Source: JAPLUA01 sp964625855
Lineage (GTDB): Bacteria > Verrucomicrobiota > Verrucomicrobiia > Limisphaerales > UBA8199
Assembly: GCA_964625855.1 (NCBI GenBank)
Contig: CAZVFC010000037.1
Span: forward strand, 26,053-90,052
Reading direction: 5' to 3'
Length of the DNA stretch: 64,000 nt
The translations under genes were made by a program, and so were the position numbers. Every line of letters begins with the position of its first letter. Position 1 is the first letter of the stretch. Below the pieces are notes generated by a model. The model was not told the origin of the DNA and made no database searches. It worked only from the letters and a program-made list of their open reading frames with translations. Shown here in pieces: positions 8,072-17,355 of the stretch.

Positions 8072-9312
8072 TGTCGGTTCCTTTCGCCTAGTCTAAACAG
8101 GATTTGCGCCGCAGCGCCTTTGCTTTTCCGGTTGGAAATCCTAATCGCCGCCCCGTGCAACTCAATGATTTTCCGGCTCACCGACAAGCCCAGCCCTGTG
8201 CCGCTCCCCACTGGCTTGGTGCTGAAGAACGGGTCGAACAACTTGTCCAGTTTGTCCTCGGGAATGCCCGTGCCAGTGTCCTCCACGTCCACGACCACCA
8301 CCTCCTCCCCGGCGCGGAAGCCGCTCGACGCGCCCACGCCCTGGTGTGGCGGCGTCTCGGTGAGCCGCTGCCGCCGCGTCCTGATTACCAGCGTGCCGCC
8401 TTCGCTGCCCATGGCCTGGATTGCGTTCATGAACAGGTTGATGAAGACCTGCTGGATCTTGTTCCGGTCTAATTCCACGGAGGGCAGCTTCCGCTCGAGG
8501 TCTTTCTCCACCGTGATGTTGTTCTTCGCCAGCTCATGCTTCACGAGCAACAGCGCCTCTTCCAGGATGGCGTTCACGTCACCGGGCGCCAGGGTAAGCT
8601 GCTCCGATCGTGAGAAATTCAATAGCCCTTTGATCACCGTATCCGCCCGCTTAACGGCGTCCTCCATGTCGCGGATCGTTTCCTTTATCCCGGCGTCGCC
8701 CTGCACCGTGGTGGTCAGGTAATCCACCCCGAGCTGGATCACCGCCAAGGGATTCTTCACCTCGTGCGCCACGCCCGCGGCCAGCCGCCCGACGGATTCC
8801 AGTTTGGCGTGCTGGATCAGGGTCAACTGTGCGGCTTTCAGCTCCTCGTGCGTCTGCACCAACGCCAGGTGCGTCTTCCGCAGCCGCTCCAACTGCCGGT
8901 TTACCCATGAAAACAGGAGCCCGCTGCACCCACCTACCAGAAGGAAGAACAGGCTGCGGAAGATCCAGTTGGCCATGTTTTGCGGCATATCCGTAGCCAC
9001 CTCCTGCGGCATGAACGGCCCCAGGACCACCCCGCCCAGCACCGCACTCACCACCCCACCACGAATCCCGAACGTCCCCGAAGCGAGAATGATCGGCACA
9101 TACATCAGGTGCACCCACACGAAACCTGTCCCGCCCGCAGCATAAACCACCGCGCCCGTGAGCAGAATCAACACCAGCAACCCCAGCCAGACCTTCACCG
9201 CCATACCGCCTACTGGCCGACGCCACTGCTCCATCCACAACGCCAGCCGGTCCGAGGCAATCCCCGGCACTGCGGCGGGGCCAGACGCGCCCTTCGTGAC
9301 TGGGATGTTCAT
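8068..9312 (-). CDS. membrane sensor histidine kinase
   Basis: Inner-membrane two-component sensor of 414 residues. Three or four hydrophobic segments lie at about 39-60, 68-100 and 117-138; there is no large periplasmic sensor loop, so it may sense within the membrane. The HisKA box is GVAHEVKNPLAVI with H183, preceded by a helical linker. The ATPase domain has the N box (NLFMNAIQAM), G1 (VEDTGTGIP), F box (FDPFFSTKP) and G2 (GTGLGLSVSRKI). It is translationally coupled to the receiver gene by an ATGA overlap. The N-terminus is at the ATG at 9312, 17 bp from an imperfect palindrome that may be its operator. Confidence 0.95.
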   Translation of the reverse strand: MNIPVTKGASGPAAVPGIASDRLALWMEQWRRPVGGMAVKVWLGLLVLILLTGAVVYAAGGTGFVWVHLMYVPIILASGTFGIRGGVVSAVLGGVVLGPFMPQEVATDMPQNMANWIFRSLFFLLVGGCSGLLFSWVNRQLERLRKTHLALVQTHEELKAAQLTLIQHAKLESVGRLAAGVAHEVKNPLAVIQLGVDYLTTTVQGDAGIKETIRDMEDAVKRADTVIKGLLNFSRSEQLTLAPGDVNAILEEALLLVKHELAKNNITVEKDLERKLPSVELDRNKIQQVFINLFMNAIQAMGSEGGTLVIRTRRQRLTETPPHQGVGASSGFRAGEEVVVVDVEDTGTGIPEDKLDKLFDPFFSTKPVGSGTGLGLSVSRKIIELHGAAIRISNRKSKGAAAQILFRLGERNRQ

Positions 9313-9328
9313 CGAGCTAGGGTTCAGT

Positions 9329-9352
9329 GTTAGTCACCTGTGTGACCCTAAC
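9329..9352. promoter_or_regulatory. imperfect palindrome in the kinase/export-gene divergent region
   Basis: GTTAGTCAC at 9329-9337 pairs with GTGA-CC-CTAAC at 9342-9352 (9 pairs with a 2-nt bulge). It sits 17 bp upstream of the histidine kinase start in the divergent gap (9313-9595) shared with the polysaccharide export genes. It could be an operator or a leader hairpin; nothing else in the gap was recognised. Confidence 0.3.
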
Positions 9353-9595
9353 GGAATGCGCCTTGGAGAACGAGATGTTTTTTGGTTCTCGCTCGGTTTG
9401 CGCGGACCACGCACGGGGAGCAGAAGAATTGACTTCACAGGTGAGGTCTGATCTGGCAGCTTGCCGATGCGTCTTTGGGATGAGGGGCGGAACCCTTCTT
9501 GCAGTGGGCGACTGAAATGGCCTCCCATTCCCGGTACCACACCTGCGAGTCCAGAGACCGACGCAGTGTTTGGCCTTGAGAATTCAGAAAACGAC

Positions 9596-10951
9596 ATGGA
9601 CAAGCGCCTCTTCCAGCAAGTAGCCGGCGGGGACTCTGGCACCGAGTTACACCGAGAGTCGTCTCCCGTACAGTGGGCTCCCGCAGCAGTCTTGGGGAGC
9701 TTCGGTGGCCGACTGGCCCCTCGCTTCGGGGCGGGATGGCTTTTGCTTCTCGGGCTGGCGACCGCGGCGAGCGGGCAGGAAGCCGTGCGCATGTCCATGG
9801 CAGGTGCGGCCGCGGCCGCGGCGCAACGCAGGGCGGCCTCGACCCTTGGTTACTACAACCTAAAACTGGGGCCGACCGCTTGGAATTTCGGCGCGGGCCT
9901 GGGAATGGAATACAATAGCAATGTAAATTATACGCAGGATGATCCCCAGGGTGATTTCCTATTCCGTCCCCAGATCAACGCGGGAATGCTCTGGCCGCTT
10001 ACCGATCAGAACAGCCTGAACCTGACGCTGGGCGCCGGGTATTGGCTGTATGCCAGCCACACCGAGTTGAACCGGTTGTTCCTCACGCCGGATTCAGGCT
10101 TGTCCTTCGATGTTTACGTCAAAGATTTCCGGATCAACTTCCACGACCGTTTTTCCATCACAGAATACTCCTACCAAGACCCAACGCTGGCGGGGACGGG
10201 AGATTATTCCTTGTTGGAAAACGCGCTGGGCACTTGGGTGCTGTGGGATCTGAATCAAGCCCTGCTGCGGTTTGGTTATGACCATGTGGACTACGTCTCG
10301 TTGGGAAGTGACACCAGCCGGCCGGACGGCGTATCGGAGGTCGCGGCGTTGTCCGCCGGCTACGCCCCCAAGCCGGGCATGGTAACAGGCTTGGAGATGG
10401 GCGGTGGTCTGCTTAGCTACTCGGGCGAAAACACCTTTTACGATGACGCGACACAATGGAATGTAGGCGGGTTTTACGACGCGCAGTTGAGCCAGTACCT
10501 GCATCTCGCGGCTCACGTCGGTTACACCGTGTACGCTCCAGACGCCAACCAGCAGACGACCCTCGACACCGAGTTTAGCGGGATGTATGCCGAACTGGAC
10601 TTGAACCACCGGATCAATGAGTACGTCAGCTACACCTTGAGCGGCGGACGGACAGTGAACCTGGCCTATTATGGCGGGACCGTGGAGGAGTATTTTGCGC
10701 GATTAAGCGCGGGCTGGAATATCTTCTACAAGATCACGCTGACCACGAGCCTGAGCTATGAATACGGCACACAACTCAGCGGATTTGCGGAGACCTTCGA
10801 CCGATACGGCATCGGGATTCGCCTGGGGCGCTACATCACAAGCAAGTTGTCGGCGAGTCTCGGGTATCAGTTTTACCTGCGTCAATCGGATCTTCCGAAC
10901 CGGGATTATGACCTCAACATTGCGAGCCTGAATCTGAACTACCGGTTTTAG
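9596..10951 (+). CDS. outer-membrane beta-barrel protein of a polysaccharide export locus
   Basis: From the ATG at 9596 (MDKRLFQQ) the product is 451 residues; the frame is open back to 9461 but that extension is unlikely to be translated. A hydrophobic export segment (GAGWLLLLGLATAASG) lies unusually far in, at about residues 45-60. The mature part shows alternating polar/aromatic beta-strands, ends in a phenylalanine (LNLNYRF), and contains LNLTLGAGYWLY and SLSYEYGTQ, typical of barrel strands with a C-terminal aromatic residue. It probably sits in the outer membrane and works with the Wza-like protein and Wzc-like kinase encoded directly downstream in secreting a polysaccharide. The exact family (a barrel often found with exosortase/EPS loci) is inferred from context. 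Confidence 0.75.
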   Translation: MDKRLFQQVAGGDSGTELHRESSPVQWAPAAVLGSFGGRLAPRFGAGWLLLLGLATAASGQEAVRMSMAGAAAAAAQRRAASTLGYYNLKLGPTAWNFGAGLGMEYNSNVNYTQDDPQGDFLFRPQINAGMLWPLTDQNSLNLTLGAGYWLYASHTELNRLFLTPDSGLSFDVYVKDFRINFHDRFSITEYSYQDPTLAGTGDYSLLENALGTWVLWDLNQALLRFGYDHVDYVSLGSDTSRPDGVSEVAALSAGYAPKPGMVTGLEMGGGLLSYSGENTFYDDATQWNVGGFYDAQLSQYLHLAAHVGYTVYAPDANQQTTLDTEFSGMYAELDLNHRINEYVSYTLSGGRTVNLAYYGGTVEEYFARLSAGWNIFYKITLTTSLSYEYGTQLSGFAETFDRYGIGIRLGRYITSKLSASLGYQFYLRQSDLPNRDYDLNIASLNLNYRF

Positions 10952-11097
10952 CCTGGCCTGCACGGAGCCACCTGTCGGAGCGTGAATTCCGAGTCCTGAA
11001 CCCGCCGTCACGACTGGTTCCGGAACCCCTGAGACAATGCTCGCGTTTATTTGGTGATTTGGTATAGAGATAGGGTTTTGTACGAAGTAAGAAAGTC

Positions 11098-11790
11098 ATG
11101 AGAACCGAATTGGTCGCCGTTTTTGTTCTGACCGGCCTGACCGGCCTGGCACAGGTGCCGTCCGGCAGCAATGCCCCGCCTGGTGCCGTCAACCCTCCCG
11201 CAACCGCCGCCTTCACGAACGTGGTGAGCACCGCGCCGACGAGCCTGAGCGGCTACGTTCCGGACGACAAGTACCTGCTGCGCGTGGGCGACAAGATCAG
11301 CCTGCAAATCCTGGAGGACCGTGACCTGCCAAAGAGCCTGGTGGTGGCGGATTCCGGGGAAGTGGACGTGCCTTATGTGGGCCGGGTGCAGGCAAAGGAC
11401 AAGACGTGCAAACAACTGGCGGAGGAATTGAAGGTGCAACTCGAGAAGGAGTACTACTATCGAGCGTCGGTAGTGCTGGCTCTGGACGCGGCGAACAAGT
11501 TCCTGGGCCGGGTCTATGTGTGGGGCCAGGTGCGCAACCCGGGACCGATTGATATGGCCGTGAATGAAAACCTGACGGTCAGCAAGGCCATTCTGCGAGC
11601 CGGCGGGTTTGCCGATTTCGCGAACAAGAAAAAGGTGAAGGTGGTCCGCGCGCCCAGTGCGGCAAACGCCGGCAAACAGATCTTTGAGCTGAACATGGTT
11701 GACATCTTTGAGGAGGGAAAGACCGAGAATGACCTGCGGCTGCAACCGGACGACTTTGTCAGCGTTCCTTCGCGGCTGATTAACTTCTGA
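11098..11790 (+). CDS. polysaccharide export protein (Wza/Poly_export type, one SLBB domain)
   Basis: A 230-residue exported protein. The signal peptide is about residues 1-19. There is no lipobox cysteine, so it may not be a lipoprotein. The polysaccharide-export domain begins at YLLRVGDKISLQILEDRDLP (about 60) and runs through VPYVGRVQAKDKT; a soluble ligand-binding beta-grasp (SLBB) domain follows (GRVYVWGQVRNPGPIDM, LTVSKAILRAGGF). Members form the periplasmic/outer-membrane channel for capsular or exopolysaccharide. It is followed after 8 bp by the Wzc-like tyrosine kinase, its standard partner. At half the size of E. coli Wza it probably relies on the upstream barrel protein for the outer-membrane pore; this is inference. 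Confidence 0.92.
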   Translation: MRTELVAVFVLTGLTGLAQVPSGSNAPPGAVNPPATAAFTNVVSTAPTSLSGYVPDDKYLLRVGDKISLQILEDRDLPKSLVVADSGEVDVPYVGRVQAKDKTCKQLAEELKVQLEKEYYYRASVVLALDAANKFLGRVYVWGQVRNPGPIDMAVNENLTVSKAILRAGGFADFANKKKVKVVRAPSAANAGKQIFELNMVDIFEEGKTENDLRLQPDDFVSVPSRLINF

Positions 11791-11798
11791 CCATCACC

Positions 11799-13967
11799 AT
11801 GCCGCAAATGAATGAGGAATCGGTCGGCCCCCGACATGACCGGTCGGTATCCAAGGCCCACTTTGAAGCGCGGACGGTCCGCTATGGAAACCTGCTGAAG
11901 GAAAAGTGGTGGGTGTTGGTTGCGGGCACACTGGCGGGATTGGCCGTTGCGGCGGGAATCTACAAGTACCGGCCCATGTCCTACGTGTCGGTGGGCCGGA
12001 TGATTGTCAGCATCAAACTGGCCATTCCCGAAGGGTCCGTCTACACGGAGGAACTGAGCAACTTTCTCGGCACCCAGGCGGAGTTGATGAGAAGCAGTGA
12101 GGTCATTCGCCGGGCCCATGCACGGGCCGGGGCGCAAAAACCGGATCAGGCTCCCAGTCCGGTTGAATTGAGAGTCACAGTGTTTCCCAAAACCACGATC
12201 TTCGTCCTGCAAGCGACGGGCCCCGACCCGGCCTACACTCAGGCGTTTCTACAGGCCTGCATGGAGGAATACAGCGCGCTGAAACGCGAGATGCTAACGC
12301 AGACCTCTGACACCACCGTGGCCGGCCTGACCGAGGAAGTGCTAAGGTTGCAGAAGGAACTGGCCCGGGCCGACGAGGAGCTGGCCGAGTTTCAGAAAAC
12401 CAACAGCGTAGTGCTGTTCGAGGAACAGGGCAACAGCGCCGGGACCTACCTGACCGCGCTCAACCAGCGGCTGGCGGGTCTGAAATCGGAGTATGAACTG
12501 TTGCAGTTGCTCACCCTCGATCAAAGCCTCGAGCGCCAGCAAGGGACCGGCGAGAATCTGCGCCTGGCCAATGCTGCAACCAGCGCGGCCGCGACGCCCG
12601 GCGGGGAACGCAGCGATCCCGATTATCTCAAAGCCAAGCAGCAGTTGCTGCTACTGAAGGCCGAACAGGAAGAATTGAGCCAATACCTCCGGCCGAAGCA
12701 CCCGAAAATGGTCGCGATGAGCGAAGAGATCGGCCGGCGCGAAGGGCTGCTGAAGATCTTCCGCGATCAGAGTGCCGAGCAGTTGGAGAGCAAGAAGGCG
12801 GCGCTCGCGTTGCAGGTTCAGAACCTGGAGAAGGACGTAAAGACCTGGAACGCGAAAGCCCTCGAGATCCAGGGCAAGACCGCCGAATACCAAAGGCTCA
12901 AGGCCAATTCGCAGAGAATCCAGGCGCTCTATGACCGGCTACTGGCCGCGATGCAAACACTCGATGTGAACAAGGAAATTAGTCCGGAGAGTGTCATGAT
13001 TTATCAGAAGGCGACGCCCGCGCTGCCGGACCGGCCCGACCTGCTGAAGAAATTACTCCTTGGCAGCGTCGTTGGTTTGCTGCTGGGCGTCCTGTTGCTG
13101 TGGTTGCTGGACCGGTTGGATGATCGGATGAATTCCTTCACCGAACTGCAGGATTCGTTTGAGGAGGACGTGCTGGGCCAAGTGCCTCGGGAGAGAACCA
13201 GCAAGCGGCGAAAACAATTGGCCTTGATTCAACCTGAAGATGAGCGCCACGGGCTGGTAGAAGCGTACCGCAACCTCAGGTCGTCCCTCTTGTTCATGAC
13301 GGAGGAAGGACAGGAGCGGCCCAGAACTCTGGTTGTGACCAGCTCGGTTCCGAACGATGGCAAATCATTCACCGCGGCGAATCTGGCCATCAGCATGGCC
13401 AACACCGGCTCCCGGGTGCTGCTGGTGGACGCAGACCTGCGAAAAGGCGCCCTGAACACCCGGTTTGGCGTCTCCGGCGACCGGGGGCTGTCGGAAGTGC
13501 TCGCGGACGGATTGAGCTGGGAGTCGGCGGTGCTGAACACCAGGTTCAACAACCTGTTCCTGCTGCCCCGCGGAGCGTTCACCGGCAATTCCAGCGAGTT
13601 GTTCATTAAGGATTCGACCAAGGCATTCTTGAAGGCGGCGGCCGCCAAGTATGATTATGTGTTGTTGGATACTGTGCCGGTGATGGCAGCCGATGACGTG
13701 ACCAGTCTCGCGCCGCTCGTGGATGGCGTGTTGTTCGTGATCCGCGCGACCTTTACCTCCGCGCGCGTCGCCCATGCCGCGCTCCAGGCGTTGTATCAGC
13801 GGCAGGCCCGGGTCCTCGGCCTGGTCTTCAACGCAGTCCCGCCCCGTTCCAGCAATTATTATTACTACAAGTACAGAGACTATTACAGGCCCTATTCCAC
13901 GGGTGCTACTCCCGGCAAGCGGAGAAAGGAGCCGGAAGTCGCGAGCCAGGGAAAAGCGGGGGCGTGA
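11799..13967 (+). CDS. Wzc-like polysaccharide co-polymerase and tyrosine autokinase
   Basis: A 722-residue inner-membrane protein. The first membrane helix is at about 37-56 and the second at about 415-440; the periplasmic part between them has long coiled coils and the GNVR-like juxtamembrane block. The cytoplasmic BY-kinase domain has Walker A (SVPNDGKS, about 515-522), Walker A' (VLLVDADLRKG, about 540) and Walker B (YDYVLLDTVPV, about 618). A tyrosine cluster, YYYYKYRDYYRPY near residue 690, is the expected autophosphorylation tail controlling oligomer cycling and chain length. It forms an operon with the export protein before it. A fused transmembrane-kinase form is the proteobacterial (Wzc/ExoP) arrangement. 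Confidence 0.95.
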   Translation: MPQMNEESVGPRHDRSVSKAHFEARTVRYGNLLKEKWWVLVAGTLAGLAVAAGIYKYRPMSYVSVGRMIVSIKLAIPEGSVYTEELSNFLGTQAELMRSSEVIRRAHARAGAQKPDQAPSPVELRVTVFPKTTIFVLQATGPDPAYTQAFLQACMEEYSALKREMLTQTSDTTVAGLTEEVLRLQKELARADEELAEFQKTNSVVLFEEQGNSAGTYLTALNQRLAGLKSEYELLQLLTLDQSLERQQGTGENLRLANAATSAAATPGGERSDPDYLKAKQQLLLLKAEQEELSQYLRPKHPKMVAMSEEIGRREGLLKIFRDQSAEQLESKKAALALQVQNLEKDVKTWNAKALEIQGKTAEYQRLKANSQRIQALYDRLLAAMQTLDVNKEISPESVMIYQKATPALPDRPDLLKKLLLGSVVGLLLGVLLLWLLDRLDDRMNSFTELQDSFEEDVLGQVPRERTSKRRKQLALIQPEDERHGLVEAYRNLRSSLLFMTEEGQERPRTLVVTSSVPNDGKSFTAANLAISMANTGSRVLLVDADLRKGALNTRFGVSGDRGLSEVLADGLSWESAVLNTRFNNLFLLPRGAFTGNSSELFIKDSTKAFLKAAAAKYDYVLLDTVPVMAADDVTSLAPLVDGVLFVIRATFTSARVAHAALQALYQRQARVLGLVFNAVPPRSSNYYYYKYRDYYRPYSTGATPGKRRKEPEVASQGKAGA

Positions 13968-14129
13968 AGGGCGGCCGGCAAAAATCCGTTTCGCGGGGGG
14001 ACTTTGAAGTCGAGTTGCCAGTGGCATGCTTCACGCGCCGGGTGGCGATGCCCTGCGTAAAGGTTTGATCGGCAGGCACGGCACAGTAACATCGCCATTC
14101 AATGCCGGCGCGCAACCTGAGCCCTAATC

Positions 14130-15521
14130 ATGCACACACCCATCGTAATTGAACCGAACCCCTCCTCGGCGCGTGACGGCGGCGGCGGCGGCGGGATCCT
14201 TCTGCTCAGCGCCATCGTCGCGGCGCTCGGGTCCCTTCTCTTCGGCTTCGACACGGCCGTGATTTCGGGCACCACTGAGGCGTTGCGGCAAGTGTATGAA
14301 CTCAACGACAACCTCCTCGGCTTCACGGTGTCGAGCGCGCTGTTCGGGACCATGGTGGGGGCTTTGCTGGTTGGGCGGCCGGCGGATTGGTGGGGCCGGC
14401 GACCGGTGCTGGCGCTGCTGGCGGTGCTGTTCGTCATCTCCGCCCTGGGCTGCGCGCTGGCGTGGAACTGGCATGCCCTGCTGTTCTTCCGCTGGCTGGG
14501 GGGTGTCGCCGTCGGCGGGGCGTCGGTGGTCTGCCCGATGTATATCACCGAGATCGCTCCGGCCAAACGGCGCGGCATCCTGGTAGCGGTCAGCCAGTTG
14601 AACATCGTCATCGGCATTCTGGCGGCCTATTTCTCGAACTACCTGGTGGCCTACTTCATGGGCGCCGACCATCCCGCCACCTGGCGTTGGATGTTCGGCG
14701 TCATGACCGCCCCGGCGGCCGCCTTTCTGCTCACGGCGCTGATGATCCCGGAGAGCCCGCGCTGGCTGGTCAAGCAGGGACGCCGCCAGCAGGCCGAGGC
14801 CGTGCTTGTCCGCTTCGGTCATGAGGCGCCTGGCCAGGAGGCGGCCGAGATTGCGGAATCTCTCAAAGCCGAGATGACCGGCCAGCATCAGCGGCTGTTC
14901 CAGCGCAAGTATCTCAAGCCGCTGCTGCTGGCCTGCATGATCGCCGCCTTCAACCAGCTCGACGGCATCAACGCCGTGATCTACTACACCGCGGACATCT
15001 TCCGCATGGCTGGCGCGGACAAGGCCAGCGCACTGATGCAGTCGGTCATCATCGGCTTCACCAACCTCGTCATGACGATCGTCGCGATGGCGCTCATTGA
15101 CCGCGTCGGGCGCAAAGCCCTGCTGCTGGTGGGCTCGGTCACCTTCGTCCTGTCGCATGTGCTGGCGGCGTGGGTGTTCGCCACCCATGCCCAGGGCTGG
15201 ATCGTGATTGCGGCGATGATGGGCATAGTCGGTTCGCACGCCTACTCGCAGGGCGCGGTGGTTTGGGTGATCATCAACGAGCTGCTCCCCAATGCGGTGC
15301 GCGCCTCGGGCTCAGCGGTGGTCTGCTCCCTGGTCTGGGTGCTCTGCCTCGGCGTGAGCTGGTCCTTCCCCGTCGTGGCCGCGAAATCAGGCGCTTATGC
15401 CTTCGGGTTCTTCGCCCTGATGATGGTGCTCCAATTCTTCCTGGTCCTCAAGTTCCTGCCGGAGACCAAGGGCGTTTCCCTCGAGGAACTCCAGAAGCGC
15501 TTGGGAGTGGGCGAATCCTGA
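14130..15521 (+). CDS. MFS sugar porter (sugar:proton symporter)
   Basis: A 463-residue, 12-helix transporter of the sugar porter family (XylE/GalP/GLUT type), importing a monosaccharide with protons. Family motifs are all present: GRPADWWGRRP after helix 2, YITEIAPAKRRG after helix 4, PESPRWLVKQGR at the end of the N-half, QLDGINAVIYY in helix 7, DRVGRKALLLVG after helix 8, and PETKG near the C-terminus. The N-terminus carries a run of six glycines before helix 1. Substrate cannot be read directly. It stands alone, 160 bp after the tyrosine kinase gene, with no adjacent sugar-catabolic gene. Confidence 0.95.
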   Translation: MHTPIVIEPNPSSARDGGGGGGILLLSAIVAALGSLLFGFDTAVISGTTEALRQVYELNDNLLGFTVSSALFGTMVGALLVGRPADWWGRRPVLALLAVLFVISALGCALAWNWHALLFFRWLGGVAVGGASVVCPMYITEIAPAKRRGILVAVSQLNIVIGILAAYFSNYLVAYFMGADHPATWRWMFGVMTAPAAAFLLTALMIPESPRWLVKQGRRQQAEAVLVRFGHEAPGQEAAEIAESLKAEMTGQHQRLFQRKYLKPLLLACMIAAFNQLDGINAVIYYTADIFRMAGADKASALMQSVIIGFTNLVMTIVAMALIDRVGRKALLLVGSVTFVLSHVLAAWVFATHAQGWIVIAAMMGIVGSHAYSQGAVVWVIINELLPNAVRASGSAVVCSLVWVLCLGVSWSFPVVAAKSGAYAFGFFALMMVLQFFLVLKFLPETKGVSLEELQKRLGVGES

Positions 15522-15555
15522 CACCACCACCGCTCTTGGCAATCGCGACATGGGC

Positions 15556-15663
15556 GGAGCGCGGCTGTCCTCAGCCGCAGCACGTGCGATAGGGAGTGGG
15601 TCTCGAGACACTGGCGACACCCCGCATAGTCGGGGCTGCTGCGGCTGAGGACAGCCGCGCTCC
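15556..15663. repeat. REP-like element: 27-bp perfect inverted repeat, each arm itself a hairpin
   Basis: The left arm (15556-15582) begins GGAGCGCGGCTGTCCTCAGC and the right arm (15637-15663) is its exact reverse complement, with a 54-bp centre. Inside each arm GCGGCTG and CAGCCGC pair around TCCT, so the element can fold as one long stem or two hairpins. It lies between the sugar porter and the deoxyhypusine-synthase-like gene; it may also serve as a terminator for the porter, but has no T-tract. Confidence 0.75.
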
Positions 15664-15774
15664 GGTGGCGGTGTCGAAATGCCCACTTTGGGCGTAACGG
15701 AGCAACTTAAAGATTGGCTTCTGGCTGCTCGCGCGTATTGTGTCTGCCCATTACCTGATTTTGCCTATTGATTT

Positions 15775-16983
15775 ATGAGCACTGACAACGCTAAGCGCCG
15801 TTACCGCAAAGACCTCTCCGAAATGCCGGATTGGCTGAAGAAGAAAGCCTGCCCGCACCGCGACAAGTTCATGTCCGGCAAACGCATCCTGCCCAAGGGC
15901 ATCTCCGGCAAGGAAAAGCTCCCCGACCTCGTGGACGAAACCTTCCTCGCCTACAACGGCGCGCGGCTCAAGGAAGCCTGCCAGTTGTTCACGCAGAAGA
16001 TGCTCGCCCCCGATGTCACCATCGGCATGACCCTCTCCGGCGCGCTCACCCCCGCCGGCATGGGCTGCTCCAGCGTCGTGCCCCTCATCAAAGCCGGCTT
16101 CGTGGATTGGATCGTCGCCACCGGCGCCAACCTCTACCACGACATGCACTTCGCCCTCAACTACCCCGTCCGCGTCGGCAGCTTCAAGTTCGACGACACC
16201 GAGCTGCGGGACAACGACATCGTCCGCATCTATGACGTGCTGATCGGCTACAGCGATTGCCTCATGGCCACCGACGAAATCCTCCGCGACATCCTCATCC
16301 AGCCCGAGTTCCAGCACGAGATGGGCACCGCCGAGCTCCATCACCTCATCGGCAAGTACTGCGCCGAATGGGAACGCAAAGCCGGCCTCAAGGATGTCTC
16401 TGTCCTCGCCGCCGCCTACCGCGCCGGCGTGCCCTGCTACACCTCGTCCCCCGGCGACTCGACCATCGGCATGAACGTCGCCGGCGTCGAGCTGCGCGGC
16501 AACAAGCTCCGCGTCAACCCCTCGATTGACGTCAACGAAACCACCGCCTTTGTCCTCGCCGCCAAACGCGCCGGCGGCAAGAGCGCGGTCGTGCTGTGGG
16601 GCGGCGGCAGTCCGAAGAACTTCATGCTCCAGACCGAGCCGCAGATCCAGGAAGTCCTCCGCATCAAGGAATACGGCCAGGACTATTTCCTCCAGGTCAC
16701 CGACGCTCGCCCTGACACCGGCGGCCTCTCCGGCGCCACGCCGAGCGAAGCCGTGAGCTGGGGCAAGGTGGACCCCGACCGCCTGCCCGATGCCGTGGTC
16801 TGCTACACCGACACCACCATCGCCATGCCCTTGCTCACCCACTACGCCCTGGCCCGCCACAAACCGCGCAAGCTCAAACGCCTCTACGACCGCCGCGGCC
16901 AGGTCATCAAAGCCCTCACCAAGGAGTACTTCACCCACACCAAGGTGAAGATGATTGATGGCAGCGAGCCGGTGCTGGATTGA
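15775..16983 (+). CDS. deoxyhypusine-synthase-like NAD-dependent enzyme
   Basis: A 402-residue cytosolic protein of the deoxyhypusine synthase fold. The NAD-binding TGANLYHD block is at about 116-123, SPGDSTIGMN at about 225-234, and the catalytic-lysine region GGGSPKNF places the candidate Lys at K281. In eukaryotes this lysine takes the aminobutyl group of spermidine before transfer to eIF5A. Bacteria lack eIF5A, and bacterial homologues are thought to act in polyamine metabolism (homospermidine- or spermidine-forming) with another acceptor. No polyamine gene is nearby to fix the substrate. The gene is monocistronic, preceded by the REP-like element. Confidence 0.85.
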   Translation: MSTDNAKRRYRKDLSEMPDWLKKKACPHRDKFMSGKRILPKGISGKEKLPDLVDETFLAYNGARLKEACQLFTQKMLAPDVTIGMTLSGALTPAGMGCSSVVPLIKAGFVDWIVATGANLYHDMHFALNYPVRVGSFKFDDTELRDNDIVRIYDVLIGYSDCLMATDEILRDILIQPEFQHEMGTAELHHLIGKYCAEWERKAGLKDVSVLAAAYRAGVPCYTSSPGDSTIGMNVAGVELRGNKLRVNPSIDVNETTAFVLAAKRAGGKSAVVLWGGGSPKNFMLQTEPQIQEVLRIKEYGQDYFLQVTDARPDTGGLSGATPSEAVSWGKVDPDRLPDAVVCYTDTTIAMPLLTHYALARHKPRKLKRLYDRRGQVIKALTKEYFTHTKVKMIDGSEPVLD

Positions 16984-17099
16984 ATCCGGCTGGACGGCGT
17001 TGAGACAACGGCCTCGGCACCGGGTGTAAGTGCTGGAGCGTAATTGGCTTTTGATCCCTGCTTGCAGGCGTTCACCGGGTGCCCCTCAACCGAGACACA

Positions 17100-17143
17100 C
17101 CGCATCCACGCCGTATCCGCGCCGTAGATACACCGTAACTGCT
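17100..17143. repeat. 11-bp tandem array, 4 degenerate units (CCGTA core)
   Basis: CCG(T/C)A recurs at 17100, 17111, 17122 and 17133, an exact 11-bp period: CCGCATCCACG, CCGTATCCGCG, CCGTAGATACA, CCGTAACTGCT. It is in the intergenic region before the remnant gene at 17212, and is followed by a short direct repeat (AATCGGTAATCGGTGATG). Confidence 0.65.
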
Positions 17144-17211
17144 TAATCGGTAATCGGTGATGAGGCGCGTTTGCGTCTGTTCAACGGGAGGGACTACGGT
17201 AGCATGAGGCC

Positions 17212-17355
17212 GTGAAGAAATTAGCGCAATTGCTCACTGAGATGCAGCGGGCCGGCGTGATCCGAAATTACGCCCTGTTCGGGGCGGTCGCGCAAATGCG
17301 CTTTGGTTTGGCTGACGCCTGGCAGCGCTTTGAAGGCCGGTTCCTGAATGAGTGA
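17212..17355 (+). pseudogene. remnant of a nucleotidyltransferase-like small-module gene (internal deletion)
   Basis: The GTG at 17212 opens a 47-codon frame: VKKLAQLLTEMQRAGVIRN, then YALFGAVAQMR, then FGLADAWQRFEGRFLNE. The first half looks like the start of a nucleotidyltransferase-fold protein, where the loop after YALFGAVA would lead into the catalytic Asp motif. The second half looks like the C-terminal end of such a protein. The body (well over 100 residues) is absent, so I read this as an in-frame internal deletion. It overlaps the next small gene by 8 bp, which would be the original two-gene arrangement. The family assignment is from memory of similar pairs and is uncertain. Confidence 0.5.

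Noticed and set aside
15751..16938. Long minus-strand open frame opposite the deoxyhypusine-synthase-like gene
   Set aside because: Gly/Ala/Val/Glu-rich shadow translation without any domain; the plus-strand frame has all family motifs.
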